In this document: one piece after another, positions 45,701 to 55,147 of the stretch
Layout: each line of letters starts with the position of its first letter
Numbering within the stretch: position 1 is the first letter of the stretch
Origin: Shewanella fidelis ATCC BAA-318
GTDB taxonomy: Bacteria; Pseudomonadota; Gammaproteobacteria; Enterobacterales; Shewanellaceae
NCBI RefSeq assembly: GCF_000518605.1
Contig: NZ_JADX01000010.1
Location: 124,001 to 188,000, forward strand
Direction of reading: 5' to 3'
DNA length: 64,000 nucleotides
Translations under genes and position numbers: made by a program
The notes under the pieces: generated by a model
Told to the model about the DNA's origin: nothing
Seen by the model: the letters and a program-made list of their open reading frames with translations, nothing else
The model's database searches: none

Positions 45701-46439
45701 CTAAGTTTATCGAACCGATAAACTCATCTTCTAAATAAATCGGCACCCCTAACGTAGTTAATAACCCCTTGCCTGTTGCTTCAACATAAGCTGGACTCCA
45801 GGCCACACTGCGCTGGGGATTGTTAGAGGGCGTGACTAACTGAAACTGTTTCTTATTAAGCAGTTCATCACGGAAACGTTGTTCATCCGACGGCCACGGA
45901 AAGTAAGACATGATGCGGCGCTTGGAAATATAGTAAATCGATGATGCTTTTGGTGCGGCTTCATTTGCCACAGGAAACGACAAAGACAGCTCAAATAGCA
46001 TTTCTAGCTCTTGATAAAACTTGTCGCTGCGACCGTTTAATGACCCTGCACCAGTAATGCGTCCCATATTGGTAAACGGCTCGCCACTTTTGGCATAGCT
46101 AGGTTCTAAAGTAAAAAACTGGCCGCTTTCGTTAAATTTTTCATATTGAGGTAAGCGATCTTTACGCACCAACTCACCTAAGCGCAAATGATCGACCGCC
46201 ACATTACGCAAACTCTGCACAGCACGAATGCTAGACTCAAGTAATAAGTCCACCTGTAGTACGTGACGCTCAACTAATTCTTCAGTTTTATGAATTAGCT
46301 CGGCTTTCTCCCTATCGAATGACATCCAAGCCGTTAAAGAAGCCATGATGATTACGCCAATATAGGTGTAAAAAACCGCTCTATTATAGTTTTTTAGAAT
46401 TGTTGACTTCAGCTGGAGAGTCGGTTCAATCCGTTTCAT
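42729..46439 (-). CDS. Hybrid sensor histidine kinase with Cache, two PAS and two receiver domains
   Basis: A 1236-residue membrane sensor. Order: helix about 22-40; periplasmic double Cache about 50-345; helix about 350-370; a coiled linker (about 415-455); PAS ([20 protein letters not shown]); a second PAS of the PAS_3 type ([21 protein letters not shown]); the HisKA phospho-acceptor ([15 protein letters not shown]); HATPase with [16 protein letters not shown] and GTGLGLSI; then REC1 ([19 protein letters not shown]) and REC2 ([18 protein letters not shown]). Both receivers keep the phospho-acceptor Asp. There is no Hpt domain, so output needs a separate phosphotransfer protein or direct REC signalling. 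No cognate response regulator is adjacent. The ligand is unknown. Confidence 0.92.
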   Translation of the reverse strand: MKRIEPTLQLKSTILKNYNRAVFYTYIGVIIMASLTAWMSFDREKAELIHKTEELVERHVLQVDLLLESSIRAVQSLRNVAVDHLRLGELVRKDRLPQYEKFNESGQFFTLEPSYAKSGEPFTNMGRITGAGSLNGRSDKFYQELEMLFELSLSFPVANEAAPKASSIYYISKRRIMSYFPWPSDEQRFRDELLNKKQFQLVTPSNNPQRSVAWSPAYVEATGKGLLTTLGVPIYLEDEFIGSINLDMTLASLRKQIRLYFKMPGTVILLDQNNNILTHSDIDTSDVNRVYHISQKIPSELHSIPESELFDAHEGIIRNGYYIHSVALHNAPWRLLYLQDVDELFKDSWEKLELTFLLVVLALSLLVTIVHWQTRRSFVNPASRLLTHLEECSAEPIKPPAKITVGWAPWFQLVSRIFEENQQYTRHLAEQNRRLDKLVAQRTERLKETTERREQEYALLRSLLDSIPEAIVFKDKDGRYLGCNKSAERMLGFSEGDMIGQYSDALTPDEQASRIRAEDERVLNDRVPLRYQEKVEIADKPVLLDVLKIPFYNSRHELLGLIAVWRDVTREYESAEQLRLSEERYHLAMDAVEDGLWDWYLDSEQIICNPAYYSMLGYKVNEFPALVSTIDELIHPDDLIRVQEYREQYLSDPIGAFDIEFRMLGKSGEYHWLLSRGRMVEFTANGKPKRMVGTHKDITRHKSNEVAMLEAKQDAEMANLYKSEFLANMSHEIRTPMNAIIGMLQLAQRTSLTAQQKDYLEKAGFSAHSLLRIINDILDFSKIEAGKLELERVAFPLDKVLEHALDLNALKAQEKGVELLLYAPVTAGLILEGDPLRLGQVLINLLSNAVKFTQSGEIELGCEDVGERDQRITLKFWIRDTGIGISKEQQATLFDAFAQADGSTTRKYGGTGLGLSISKHLVSMMGGTMQVESEMGEGSTFSFTISFEIAEEAEVLPLVVPETLGNLKTLVIDDNPTALQIYSNVMRDFHFHVDTAASGPEGLYKLENNPVDLLLLDWMMPEMDGIEVIKKIDAMVADGRLEKRPIIMMMTAYSAEPMQKDVADANVYALLQKPFKASSLFDEIISAFADEPRLNPTPEANDEVIDQDAGYVLLVEDNFINQQVATELLKSAGYVVDVAENGQIAIDMIDKANYDAVLMDIQMPVMDGLTATKELRKRYSSADLPVIAMTAHAMSGDREKSLEAGMNAHITKPIVLTELFDTLSHWISECGRKSKA

Positions 46440-46565
46440 TTACAACCCTTGGTTTACTCTTTCGAGATTAATCATAATGCGCGACCCTAGATTTAGGATT
46501 TCTGAGTTAATAATATCAGTAAGATAGCTTTCAATAATAGCTTAAAAATGTAACTTAAAAGTTAA

Positions 46566-46594
46566 AAAAGGCCTCAATCAATCAGAGGCCTTTT
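46566..46594 (-). terminator. Intrinsic terminator of the PIN-PhoH gene
   Basis: AAAAGGCCTC pairs with GAGGCCTTTT across a nine-base loop, 27 bases beyond the stop at 46621, with T-runs on both strands. Confidence 0.88.
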
Positions 46595-46620
46595 GTTGCA
46601 GTGAATAAAAACAGAATGGA

Positions 46621-48015
46621 CTATAGATTTTCTTCTGCAAACTCAGCTAGACGTGAGCGTACAACACCATTTAGGTAGACGTTTGCACTACCATCAAAAT
46701 CTTTAAAACGCTCAACAATATAAGTTAATCCAGAGGTCACAGCGGTTAAATAATTAGAGTCAATCTGCGCCAAGTTACCACTACAAATTAACTTAGTACC
46801 TTCGCCCATTCGGGTGATCATGGTTTTAATCTGCGATGCCGTTAAATTTTGACACTCATCCAGCAGTACCACAGAGTTTTGAATTGAGCGACCACGCATA
46901 AAGTTAATCGACTTAAACTGGATGTTAGCTTTATCCATGATGTAGTTCATGCTGCCGCTCGGATTGACGTCATTTTTATGTAACACCTCTAGCGTATCGG
47001 TGATCGCCGCTAGCCATGGCGCCATTTTCTCTTCCTCTGTGCCCGGCAAGAAACCAATGGACTCGGCAATTTCTGGCGTATTACGCGTTACGATAACTTT
47101 TTCATACTTTCCACGTTCAACAACCAACTCTAATGCCGCTGCCATGGCGAGTAAGGTTTTACCACAACCTGCGGGGCCGGTTAAAATCACCAGATCAATG
47201 TCTGGATCAAGCAGCGCTTGCATGGCCATGCCTTGATAAACATTTTTTGGTCTAATTCCCCATGCTTCAAGGTTGAGCAACCTTTCTTGGCCTAAATCCA
47301 AAAACTTCAACTCGGTTGCGGTTTTTTCAACAATACGACCGCAGAACTCACCGCCTTCGTCTAACAAGTATTGGTTAGTGTAAAACAGATCCTCACCAAG
47401 CTTGTCTAGCGGTACGCTATGCACAGTATGGCGGCCATCACTTTCGGTTGTTACATCGTCAGTATGGGCCCAAAAATCACCATCAAAACGGTGGAAACCT
47501 TTGGTTAAGAAGCGAATATCATCAATAAGCTGATCGGTACGGTAATCTTCAACATGTTGAATACCAGCGCCTTTAGCTTTTAAGCGCATATTGATGTCTT
47601 TAGTGACTAAAACAACTTTGCGAGGTTGGTGCAGCTGCTGAAGATGCAGTGCGGTATTGATAATGCGATTATCGTTATTATCACCTGGCATACTGCCAAT
47701 GGTGAATTCGATTTGGTGGTCGGGGAAAATTGATAGTGAGCCTGATACATCACCGTGGCCCTCACGGATAGGCAGAGCAACTCCTTGGACAATTTGCTCA
47801 GGTGTGGTGCTGCCACCCAAAATATCTTCTAATGCTCTAATTGCTACTCGAGCATCACGGCTGACGTCGCGTTTTCTGTCCTTAATTAAGTCTAGTTCTT
47901 CAAGAACCGTCATTGGTACGACTACGTCATGTTCCTTAAATGAATAGATAGCTAAAGGTTCATGCAGTAATACGTTGGTATCCAGTACAAACAACTTTCT
48001 GTCGTCTTGTTCCAT
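46621..48015 (-). CDS. PhoH-family ATPase with N-terminal PIN domain
   Basis: A 464-residue protein. The PIN domain (about 5-145) starts LFVLDTNVLLHEP and has the acidic residues of a PIN ribonuclease (D12, then EELDLIK and ITKDIN-like strands). The PhoH helicase-like domain (about 245-455) has Walker A GPAGCGKTLLA near 279-287, Walker B VVLLDECQN, and sensor-like GNLAQID. PIN-PhoH proteins (PhoH2 type) couple RNA unwinding to cleavage. The ATG follows GGAGG at four bases. It is divergent from rapA and monocistronic. The RNA target is unknown. Confidence 0.92.
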   Translation of the reverse strand: MEQDDRKLFVLDTNVLLHEPLAIYSFKEHDVVVPMTVLEELDLIKDRKRDVSRDARVAIRALEDILGGSTTPEQIVQGVALPIREGHGDVSGSLSIFPDHQIEFTIGSMPGDNNDNRIINTALHLQQLHQPRKVVLVTKDINMRLKAKGAGIQHVEDYRTDQLIDDIRFLTKGFHRFDGDFWAHTDDVTTESDGRHTVHSVPLDKLGEDLFYTNQYLLDEGGEFCGRIVEKTATELKFLDLGQERLLNLEAWGIRPKNVYQGMAMQALLDPDIDLVILTGPAGCGKTLLAMAAALELVVERGKYEKVIVTRNTPEIAESIGFLPGTEEEKMAPWLAAITDTLEVLHKNDVNPSGSMNYIMDKANIQFKSINFMRGRSIQNSVVLLDECQNLTASQIKTMITRMGEGTKLICSGNLAQIDSNYLTAVTSGLTYIVERFKDFDGSANVYLNGVVRSRLAEFAEENL

Positions 48016-48336
48016 GGCGCCTCCAATTGTGCATTAGTATCAATTACAAATAGGTACAGCTCCTTTAATGGTTACAGGTTTGTTAACGCTAATTATCATA
48101 CTGCCACCATTAACCATCAGCTTCAATGCTCAAGCCAATTTTTTGCTGCGATTGACCATAGATATCGAGCTGGCATGACAAGGGCATGACACAAAAAAAT
48201 ACTTCTGTGCAGTTGATTATTTAGTACACTACTATTTGAGATTAGGGCGAATATTAGCGGGTTCAATTTTCAATATGCCCGCGATTGGTATAACATACGC
48301 GCCCCTTGTGATTCACCCAGTATATGAGAGTTTTAA
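48016..48336. other. Intergenic region between divergent phoH-like and rapA genes
   Basis: A 321-base AT-rich control region. The only promoter I would mark is an extended -10 for rapA (TGGTATAAC at 48286-48294), 42 bases before its ATG; no clear -35 is present. No other element is visible. Confidence 0.45.
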
Positions 48337-51243
48337 ATGCCGTTTTCCTTAGGTCAACGTTGGATCAGTGACACTGAATCAGAATTAGGTTTAGGTACAG
48401 TTGTTGCGGTTGAAGGTCGCATGGTGACCGTGCTTTTCCCTGCCACTGGCGAAAATAGAATGTTTTCGCGCACCGAAGCCCCTTTAACACGTGTTATCTA
48501 CAATCCAGGTGATAGCGTTGAGAGCCACGAGCAGTGGAGTCTTACCGTTACTGAAGTTGAAGAAAAAGATTCACTGATTATTTACCACGGCACTCATAGT
48601 GAAACTGGTGAGCAAGTTAGCCTGCGCGAAACTTTGCTGAATCACAATATCCGTTTTAATAAGCCACAAGACCGTTTATTTGCCGGTCAAATTGATCGCT
48701 TAGACAGATTTAACGTGCGCTACCAATGCCAGCAACTGCGTAATAAGCTGGCCACATCTGACTTGCTAGGACTGCAAGGGCCTCGAGTTGGATTGATCCC
48801 ACATCAGCAGTGGATCGCTCATGAAGTAGGTCAACGTTTTGCACCGCGTGTATTACTTGCCGACGAAGTGGGTTTAGGTAAAACCATCGAAGCTGGTTTG
48901 ATCATCCACCAGCAACTGCTAACTGGCCGCGCTGAGCGTATTTTGGTTATCGTACCAGACACGCTACGTCACCAATGGTTAGTGGAAATGCTACGCCGCT
49001 TTAACCTACGTTTCTCTGTATTTGATGAAGACCGTTGTGTTGAAGCCTATGCTGATCATGACAACCCATTCTATACCGAACAGCTAGTGATCTGTTCGCT
49101 TGACCTATTACGTAAGAAACGCCGCTTAGAGCAAGCCTTAGATGCCGATTGGGATCTGATGGTCGTTGATGAAGCGCATCACTTAGAGTGGTCTGAAGAC
49201 GCACCAAGCCGTGCTTACCAAATTGTTGAAGCTTTGAGTGAAGAGATCCCTGGCGTGCTATTACTTACGGCAACGCCTGATCAATTAGGTCACCAAAGCC
49301 ACTTTGCGCGTCTACGTTTGCTAGATCCGGATCGTTTCTACGACTATGAAGCTTTCTTAAAAGAAGAAGAAAGTTATAAAGACGTGGCGACTGCGGCTGA
49401 TGCACTGGCTTCAGACGAGCAACTCTCTGCTGAAGCTATTACTAGCTTAACTGAACTGCTATCTGAAAAAGATATCAGCGCTAACATCGCCTTGATCCAA
49501 GATGACTCAGCAGACGTTGATAGCCGTACGCAAGCTCGCGATGGCTTACTACAAGATTTACTCGATCGTCACGGTACTGGCCGCGTGCTTTACCGTAACA
49601 GCCGCGCATCTGTAAAAGGCTTCCCACAGCGCATTTTGCACTGCCATCCACAAAAGATGCCTGAGCAATACATCACGGCGACACGCGTTAGCGCGATGAT
49701 GAACAAGCATTTAGACACTAATGCCAAGGTGCGCCAAGCATTAAGCCCTGAAAAAATCTACCAAGACTTTGATAGCGGCAGTGCAGCATGGTGGAAGTTC
49801 GATCCACGTGTTGACTGGCTAATTGACTTCTTAAAGAACAATCGCAGTAAGAAAGTACTGATTATTGCTAGCCAAGCTGAAACCGCACTTAGCCTTGAAG
49901 AAGCCTTACGTACCCGTGAAGGCATTCAAGCGACAGTCTTCCATGAAGGTATGTCGATTATTGAACGCGATAAAGCCGGGGCTTACTTTGCCCAAGAAAC
50001 TGGCGGTGCACAGGCGCTGATCTGTAGTGAAATTGGCTCTGAAGGTCGTAACTTCCAGTTTGCAAGTAATCTAGTGCTGTTTGATCTGCCATTAAACCCA
50101 GATCTGCTAGAGCAACGTATTGGACGTCTAGACCGTATCGGCCAAAAGAACGATGTTGAGATCCACTTGCCTTACTTAGCCAACACTGCGCAAGAAAGAT
50201 TAACTGAGTGGTATCACCAAGGCTTGAATGCCTTTGAATGCACTTGCCCAAGTGGTCACATTCTATTTAATGAGTTTTCAGCAGAACTGCTAGAGACTTT
50301 ATTAAACAATGACCAAGAAACACTAGCGACTTTACTTGAAAACACCAAAACACGTTATCAAGAGCTTAAAATTGCGATGGAGCAAGGCCGAGATAAGCTA
50401 CTAGAGATCAACTCTCATGGTGGTGAGCGTGCCAATAAGCTAGTCCAAAGCCTAGCGGAAAAAGATGAAGATACTCAGCTAATTGGCTCGGTTATTCGTC
50501 TGTGGGACATTATAGGTGTTGAACAAGAAGACAGTGGTGAAAATGCCATTGTATTGCGCCCAAGTGAACACATGATGTTCCCTACCTACCCTGGCTTACC
50601 AGAAGACGGTATTACGGTTACTTTCGATCGTGAAATGGCATTATCCCGTGACGATATTGCGCTGATCACTCAAGAGCATCCATTAGTACAAACGGGGCTA
50701 GACTTAATCACCTCATCTGAAACAGGTACTACTAGCGTTGCAGTATTAAAGAACAAAGCATTACCAGCTGGTACTGTGTTCTTAGAGCTGATTTATTTGG
50801 CTGATGCTTCTGCGCCTAAGTCGAGCCAACTTTACCGTTATCTACCACCAACACCTATTCGAGTGTTGTTAGATAAGAACGGTAATAACCTGTCAGACAA
50901 TGTGACTTATGAAAGCTTCAACAAGCAGTTAAGTGCAGTAAACCGCCATATTGCCAGCAAGTTAGTTAACGCATCACAAGCAATTTTACACCCGCTATTT
51001 GCTAAAGCTGAAGCCTTTGCTAATGCGGAGCTAAACACCCTAACAGAGTGTGCTCGTGAAAAAATGACTAGCCAGCTATCTGGTGAACTTGAGCGCCTAA
51101 AAGCACTTAAAGCGGTTAACCCAAACATTCGTGATGAAGAGCTTAGCCATTTAAGCGAGCAGATGAATGAACTGAATCGCTACCTAGACAGCAGTAAGCT
51201 GCAACTAGATGCAATTAGACTAGTATTAGTTAGTCACGCTTAA
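48337..51243 (+). CDS. rapA: RNA polymerase-associated SWI2/SNF2 ATPase RapA
   Basis: The 968-residue length equals that of Escherichia coli RapA. An N-terminal Tudor-like region ([17 protein letters not shown]) binds polymerase. The SNF2 ATPase has Walker [15 protein letters not shown] at about 176-189, DEAHHLEW at about 279, [10 protein letters not shown], and the C-terminal helicase motifs [15 protein letters not shown] and [11 protein letters not shown]. RapA remodels RNA polymerase after transcription and promotes recycling. A GAGAG site lies six bases before the ATG. A strong terminator and then a DUF3530 gene follow, the arrangement I associate with Shewanella. Confidence 0.98.
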   Translation: MPFSLGQRWISDTESELGLGTVVAVEGRMVTVLFPATGENRMFSRTEAPLTRVIYNPGDSVESHEQWSLTVTEVEEKDSLIIYHGTHSETGEQVSLRETLLNHNIRFNKPQDRLFAGQIDRLDRFNVRYQCQQLRNKLATSDLLGLQGPRVGLIPHQQWIAHEVGQRFAPRVLLADEVGLGKTIEAGLIIHQQLLTGRAERILVIVPDTLRHQWLVEMLRRFNLRFSVFDEDRCVEAYADHDNPFYTEQLVICSLDLLRKKRRLEQALDADWDLMVVDEAHHLEWSEDAPSRAYQIVEALSEEIPGVLLLTATPDQLGHQSHFARLRLLDPDRFYDYEAFLKEEESYKDVATAADALASDEQLSAEAITSLTELLSEKDISANIALIQDDSADVDSRTQARDGLLQDLLDRHGTGRVLYRNSRASVKGFPQRILHCHPQKMPEQYITATRVSAMMNKHLDTNAKVRQALSPEKIYQDFDSGSAAWWKFDPRVDWLIDFLKNNRSKKVLIIASQAETALSLEEALRTREGIQATVFHEGMSIIERDKAGAYFAQETGGAQALICSEIGSEGRNFQFASNLVLFDLPLNPDLLEQRIGRLDRIGQKNDVEIHLPYLANTAQERLTEWYHQGLNAFECTCPSGHILFNEFSAELLETLLNNDQETLATLLENTKTRYQELKIAMEQGRDKLLEINSHGGERANKLVQSLAEKDEDTQLIGSVIRLWDIIGVEQEDSGENAIVLRPSEHMMFPTYPGLPEDGITVTFDREMALSRDDIALITQEHPLVQTGLDLITSSETGTTSVAVLKNKALPAGTVFLELIYLADASAPKSSQLYRYLPPTPIRVLLDKNGNNLSDNVTYESFNKQLSAVNRHIASKLVNASQAILHPLFAKAEAFANAELNTLTECAREKMTSQLSGELERLKALKAVNPNIRDEELSHLSEQMNELNRYLDSSKLQLDAIRLVLVSHA

Positions 51244-51263
51244 CTAAGTGAATACTCGTAGAG

Positions 51264-51290
51264 AAAGCCCTGAATAATCAGGGCTTTTTT
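51264..51290 (+). terminator. Intrinsic terminator of rapA
   Basis: AAAGCCCTGA pairs perfectly with TCAGGGCTTT around a four-base loop and ends in a run of six T, 20 bases after the rapA stop. Confidence 0.92.
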
Positions 51291-51331
51291 ATGCTTGTTA
51301 AACGTATATACTGTTGCGCTGATTATCATCT

Positions 51332-52246
51332 ATGTTGTGGGTTATAAAGTTGTTTACCAAGATGAATATGGCAAGATATTACTGTGCGCAATGTGCGTTA
51401 ATTTATATAGCGTTATCTACCTTATGTTTAGCTAAAGCTATCGCACAGGATAGCAACGAGTTAACTGTTGCCGATTACCATTATTTACCCGCAACTGAAG
51501 TTAAGACATTACAGGTCGAAGGTAAGCCGGTTCCCGCTTTACTTAGGCCATGGTTAGGTAAAAAACACCTCGGCTTAGCCATTATTGTTGCTGACTTTTC
51601 GGCGCGAGCCGACGAAGCCGGCGTAAGCAATTATCTAAGGCAACAACTAAACCACTCAGGTTGGGCAACGCTGGCCTTAACGCCGCCGAGTCTCAATAGT
51701 CCGCCCTACTTTGTCACCAAAGCCGATGATATCAATCAAGCAGGCAAACAAACGAGTTCACAAGCTGCCGATCAAGAAACCGCAGACTTTAGTCCACAGC
51801 AGTTAGCTGATAATCATCAGCAGCAACAGAAGTTTTTACAAGACTCCATGATGCAGCTAGATAGTCTCGGCAAAGCGTTTAGTGGTAAACGCATGCTGAT
51901 TGCTTTTGGCCAAAGTGCCAATCTGGCCGTTGAGTTGCTGGCTAAACAAGGCATACCGGCGCCAGAAATCTTAGTGGTAGTTAATCCATATAGTGACATT
52001 GAAAGCATCAATAATCAGCTCGCGGCTAAACTTGCAACGCTGACAACCCCGGTATTGGATCTGCAATCACAAGACGGCAGTGCTGCATCGATTGCCACCC
52101 AAGCCCAACGACTCACTCTAGCGCCAGCCAATGCGCCAAAGCGATATAGCCAACAAGTATTGGCGCTGGATTTATCATTAAAAGTGACTTGGGAAAATAG
52201 CTTGAAGCTAATTGAAGGCTTTGTCAGGCGGATTAATAGCAATTAG
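51332..52246 (+). CDS. DUF3530 family alpha/beta-hydrolase-like exported protein
   Basis: Up to 304 residues. After a hydrophobic N-terminus (signal peptide ending AIAQ near residue 38 of the long form) comes a DUF3530 pattern: LRPWLGKKHLGLAIIV, then LRQQLNHSGWATLALTPPS, a low-complexity Gln-rich linker (about 130-175), RMLIAFGQSANLAVELL (the position of the nucleophile elbow, where G-Q-S replaces the usual G-H-S) and LDLQSQDGS. The Ser is kept but activity is unproven. The start is unclear: the ATG at 51332 or one at 51362 both give a usable signal peptide. Confidence 0.75.
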   Translation: MLWVIKLFTKMNMARYYCAQCALIYIALSTLCLAKAIAQDSNELTVADYHYLPATEVKTLQVEGKPVPALLRPWLGKKHLGLAIIVADFSARADEAGVSNYLRQQLNHSGWATLALTPPSLNSPPYFVTKADDINQAGKQTSSQAADQETADFSPQQLADNHQQQQKFLQDSMMQLDSLGKAFSGKRMLIAFGQSANLAVELLAKQGIPAPEILVVVNPYSDIESINNQLAAKLATLTTPVLDLQSQDGSAASIATQAQRLTLAPANAPKRYSQQVLALDLSLKVTWENSLKLIEGFVRRINSN

Positions 52247-52248
52247 TA

Positions 52249-52276
52249 TAAAGCCTATCCAAATGGATAGGCTTTA
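52249..52276 (+). terminator. Hairpin terminator after the DUF3530 gene
   Basis: TAAAGCCTATCC pairs perfectly with GGATAGGCTTTA around AAAT, two bases after the stop. Only a short T-run is inside the stem, so strength is uncertain; it may also end the convergent YqhA gene. Confidence 0.65.
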
Positions 52277-52312
52277 GCTACTGCTCTATGAGCTGGTATT
52301 CAAATTGGGCTG

Positions 52313-52804
52313 TTAGTCTTTGCTTAGTTTCATCGCTCCGGCAATTAAAACGACGGTGATCCCCATATAAAGCAGATCTAACATAGATGCTGGTTTCATT
52401 TCGCTAAAGAAAGAGAACACCTTAATAATAAGCATCATTAAGATCACTTTACCTAGCTTACTCTTCAACGAGTCTATGCTACTAATGATCAGGATCTTTC
52501 CGCCCGCTTCACTTTTACTCGCGCCTTTTAAGTTATTAATAAATAACTCATATAAACCAAAAGCAAAAATCAGTAATACCGCACCAAGTAAGAAGGTATC
52601 TAAGATCTCAACCACCACCATCACGAGATCGTTGCGCACTGCATGGCTGCCGCTAAAGATATAGCCCATGATCAACTCAATCATATGTACTACGTCTCTT
52701 AAACCCATAGCAAACACGACAAATGCCGCGACTATGCATGAGAGCACGCCAAACATTACCGACAGGCGACTGCTCCAAAGAAAACGTTCAAAGAGTTCAC
52801 GCAT
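52313..52804 (-). CDS. YqhA/UPF0114 family inner-membrane protein
   Basis: The 163-residue protein matches UPF0114 (YqhA) from end to end: it begins with E-x-(F/L)-x-W-x-SR followed by a helix (SRLSVMFGVLSCIVAAFVVF), has VVEILDTFLLGAVLLIFAFGLYELFI in the middle and SLKSKLGKVILMMLIIKVF later, about four membrane helices in all. Function is unknown for the family. It stands alone and converges with the DUF3530 gene. Confidence 0.88.
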   Translation of the reverse strand: MRELFERFLWSSRLSVMFGVLSCIVAAFVVFAMGLRDVVHMIELIMGYIFSGSHAVRNDLVMVVVEILDTFLLGAVLLIFAFGLYELFINNLKGASKSEAGGKILIISSIDSLKSKLGKVILMMLIIKVFSFFSEMKPASMLDLLYMGITVVLIAGAMKLSKD

Positions 52805-52964
52805 GACTATTTAATTCCCTATTGATTGAGTAAAAGTAAATGAGTATTAGCAGGGTTATGGCCCTGCTAACCAATGGAGCGGGAGTTTAAAAGATGCATA
52901 TGAACTGCACACCTAAATCGTATTTTTTTGTGAACGGGATCACAATTTTAACTTTTGCGTAACG

Positions 52965-53771
52965 TTACCAGCCAGATTGACGATTTTCATAGGTTTTTTG
53001 CGGATCTTTACCCTGACGCTTGGCTGCTATCACTCTATTTTTACCTAACAGCAAACGCACTTGATACCATGATTCACGACTCAGTAACTGCCTAATTGAA
53101 GCAGACCAACTGCGGTTTATACTGGCCTTTATTGCCGCATTCGCATCCGGTGAGGTTTGGGTTAACTTAGTCGCTAATGCTGTTGCAGCTGCCATCGGCT
53201 CATCTTCTATCGAGGTAATTAAGTTGAGTTCCAGCGCCTGCTGTGCACTAATGATATCAGCCGACATCGTTAACATAAGCGCTTGATCTTTTGGCAATAT
53301 CTCTCGAAGTCCAACAAAGCCAGCCATATCAGGAACCAAGCCCCACTTGGCTTCCATTATTGACATCTTGCACTCTGGAGCAACGATACGAATATCAGCA
53401 CCAAGCACAATTTGCATACCTCCGCCATAACAGATCCCTTCCATTACCGCTATAACCGGAACGGGTAAGCGCCGCCAACCAATAGACACTCTTTGTGCTA
53501 AATTTGCATTACCTGGCAACCACTTAAATAGAAGTTTAACTGCATCGATTGGCGAGCTCATCACACTTTTTACATCTAGACCTGAGCTAAAATTACCACC
53601 TTCACCATACAGAATAACTGCGGTTAGCGTTTTGTCTTTTGCTAAGCGTTTGATGCATGAATCCATCTCTTTAAAAAGTTTGAAATTCAATGCGTTATAT
53701 TTTTCAGGACGATTTAATCCCACGTAAGCAATACCATTACGCTTACTAATATTAAGTAGTTGATAAGTCAC
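52965..53771 (-). CDS. Crotonase-fold enoyl-CoA hydratase/isomerase family protein
   Basis: A 268-residue protein with the crotonase pattern: NRPEKYNALNFKL, the first oxyanion loop GEGGNFSSGLDVKS, the second EGICYGGGMQIVLGADIRI, then MEAKWGLVPDMAG. The oxyanion-hole glycines are intact. One Glu (in MEAKWG) is where a catalytic Glu is expected; the second usual Glu position reads Asp, so the reaction could be hydration, isomerisation or hydrolysis of an acyl-CoA. The start is a GTG at 53769-53771 with AGGGA about eleven bases upstream. A perfect inverted repeat lies 92 bases upstream and may be an operator. Confidence 0.85.
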   Translation of the reverse strand: MTYQLLNISKRNGIAYVGLNRPEKYNALNFKLFKEMDSCIKRLAKDKTLTAVILYGEGGNFSSGLDVKSVMSSPIDAVKLLFKWLPGNANLAQRVSIGWRRLPVPVIAVMEGICYGGGMQIVLGADIRIVAPECKMSIMEAKWGLVPDMAGFVGLREILPKDQALMLTMSADIISAQQALELNLITSIEDEPMAAATALATKLTQTSPDANAAIKASINRSWSASIRQLLSRESWYQVRLLLGKNRVIAAKRQGKDPQKTYENRQSGW

Positions 53772-53862
53772 GGTTGTCAGTTTCCCTGCTGAGTGGTCAG
53801 TCCAGTAAGTTAAGTTAACACATTTGGAATATTTGGTTAATACCTATACCATGTGTGGAAAT

Positions 53863-53878
53863 AATGACGACCGTCATT
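53863..53878. promoter_or_regulatory. Candidate operator: inverted repeat upstream of the crotonase gene
   Basis: AATGACG and CGTCATT are perfect inverted repeats separated by two bases (AC). The size and symmetry suit a TetR- or GntR-type dimer. The distance to the crotonase GTG is 92 bases. The regulator is unknown. Confidence 0.4.
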
Positions 53879-53943
53879 TTATTGTCACAAAATAAGCCTT
53901 TCTATTGATAGATTGGTATTTAATAATCAGGCCGTAGCGCATC

Positions 53944-54044
53944 CTCTTCTCAAAAGAGTGATGTAATGGAAGCTACCCAAAGCGATTTCATCTCGAAGGC
54001 AAGTGCCAAGGATTTTTAAGGTATTGAAACAAAACAATACCTTA
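53944..54044 (+). other. Probable structured 5' leader of the REC-CheC/PAS-GGDEF operon
   Basis: Three stem-loops stand in series in the 379-base gap 53772-54150. (1) CTCTT/AAGAG, 53944-53958. (2) GATGTAAT/ATTTCATC with one T-T mismatch, enclosing GCT/AGC around a six-base loop, 53960-53992. (3) TAAGGTATTG/CAATACCTTA around AAACAAAA, 54017-54044. They are immediately upstream of the response-regulator gene, so a cis-acting RNA is plausible. I see none of the conserved cores of the c-di-GMP riboswitches that I know. Confidence 0.45.
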
Positions 54045-54150
54045 GGGATTCTATTGGCTCAAAAGTGACATCTAGTTAAAGGTTCGGCGACTGTTAGCGC
54101 CAATATAGAAGTATTAAGTTGTAGATAGGTAACAGGAAATAATAATAACA

Positions 54151-55146
54151 ATGGCGCTCCCTATATTAATTTGTGACGATTCTGCACTGGCTAGAAAACA
54201 GATGGCGCGCACACTTCCAAAAGAATGGGATGTGGAAATAACCTATGCCACCAATGGCTTGGAAGGTATTGAAGCAATTCGAGAAGGCAAAGGTGAAGTT
54301 GTTTTTCTCGATTTAAACATGCCCGTTATGGATGGCTATCAAGTACTAGAAGCCATTCAAAGAGAAGATCTTCCCGCCATGGTGATTGTGGTCTCTGGTG
54401 ATATTCAAATTAAGGCTCATGAGCGTGTAAAAAGCTTGGGCGCACTCGACTTTATCCAAAAACCAGTCAGTGCCGATGCCATTAGCCATATTCTACAAGA
54501 GTACGGCATTTTAGAACTGGCACTAGGCGGGCTAGATAGTCAGCCGCCTATGGTACAGGTCGATCTGCGTGATGCCTGTCAAGAAGTCGCCAACGTTGCT
54601 ATGGGCCGTGCGGCTGATCTTTTGGCAAAACTGCTCAATGTCTTTGTAAAGCTACCTATCCCTAACGTCAATGTACTTGAGGTCAGTGAGCTGACAATGA
54701 CCCTAAAAGCCACTGAAGAGTACGATACAGTATCAGCGCTATGCCAAGGCTTTATCGGTGCCGGTGTCGCAGGTGAAGCACTGTTGCTATTTCACGATTC
54801 TTCATTCCAAGATATGGCTAAGCTGATGCGGCTTGAAAACCCCGAAGATGAAGAAACAGAAATTGAGGTAATGATTGATACCGCCAATGTACTGATTGGG
54901 GCATTTCTGAATGGGATCTCTGAACAGCTACATATGAAGTTCAGTCAAAGCCACCCAGTGATACTTGGCCGCCACTGCAGCGTAAACCAACTGATCAGCG
55001 AAAACTCAGATAAATGGAGCCGCACTTTGGCAATGGAGATCAATTACAGTATTGAAGACCATGATATTCAGTGTGATCTTTTACTGTTGTTCACAGAAGA
55101 CTCTCTGCCAACCCTTAATTACAAACTCGGCTACTTGCTAGATTAA
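54151..55146 (+). CDS. Response regulator with CheC-like phosphatase output domain
   Basis: The 331-residue protein has an N-terminal receiver domain with D9-D10, the phospho-acceptor D54 (VVFLDLNMPVMDG) and K104 (FIQKPVS), and a CheC/CheX-like domain from about 135. CheC proteins dephosphorylate CheY-P through E-x2-N-x3-G motifs. The first is intact at E145-N148-G152 (CQEVANVAMG); the second reads D243-N246-G250 (IDTANVLIG), with Asp for Glu. It may therefore be a phosphorylation-controlled phosphatase. The next gene, a diguanylate cyclase, starts one base after its stop, linking chemotaxis-type signalling to c-di-GMP. Confidence 0.88.
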   Translation: MALPILICDDSALARKQMARTLPKEWDVEITYATNGLEGIEAIREGKGEVVFLDLNMPVMDGYQVLEAIQREDLPAMVIVVSGDIQIKAHERVKSLGALDFIQKPVSADAISHILQEYGILELALGGLDSQPPMVQVDLRDACQEVANVAMGRAADLLAKLLNVFVKLPIPNVNVLEVSELTMTLKATEEYDTVSALCQGFIGAGVAGEALLLFHDSSFQDMAKLMRLENPEDEETEIEVMIDTANVLIGAFLNGISEQLHMKFSQSHPVILGRHCSVNQLISENSDKWSRTLAMEINYSIEDHDIQCDLLLLFTEDSLPTLNYKLGYLLD

Positions 55147-55147
55147 A

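Noticed and set aside
53941..54044. c-di-GMP riboswitch before the REC-CheC/GGDEF operon
   Set aside because: The conserved GEMM core, with its GCAAA and GNRA-receptor segments, is not visible; only generic stem-loops are present.
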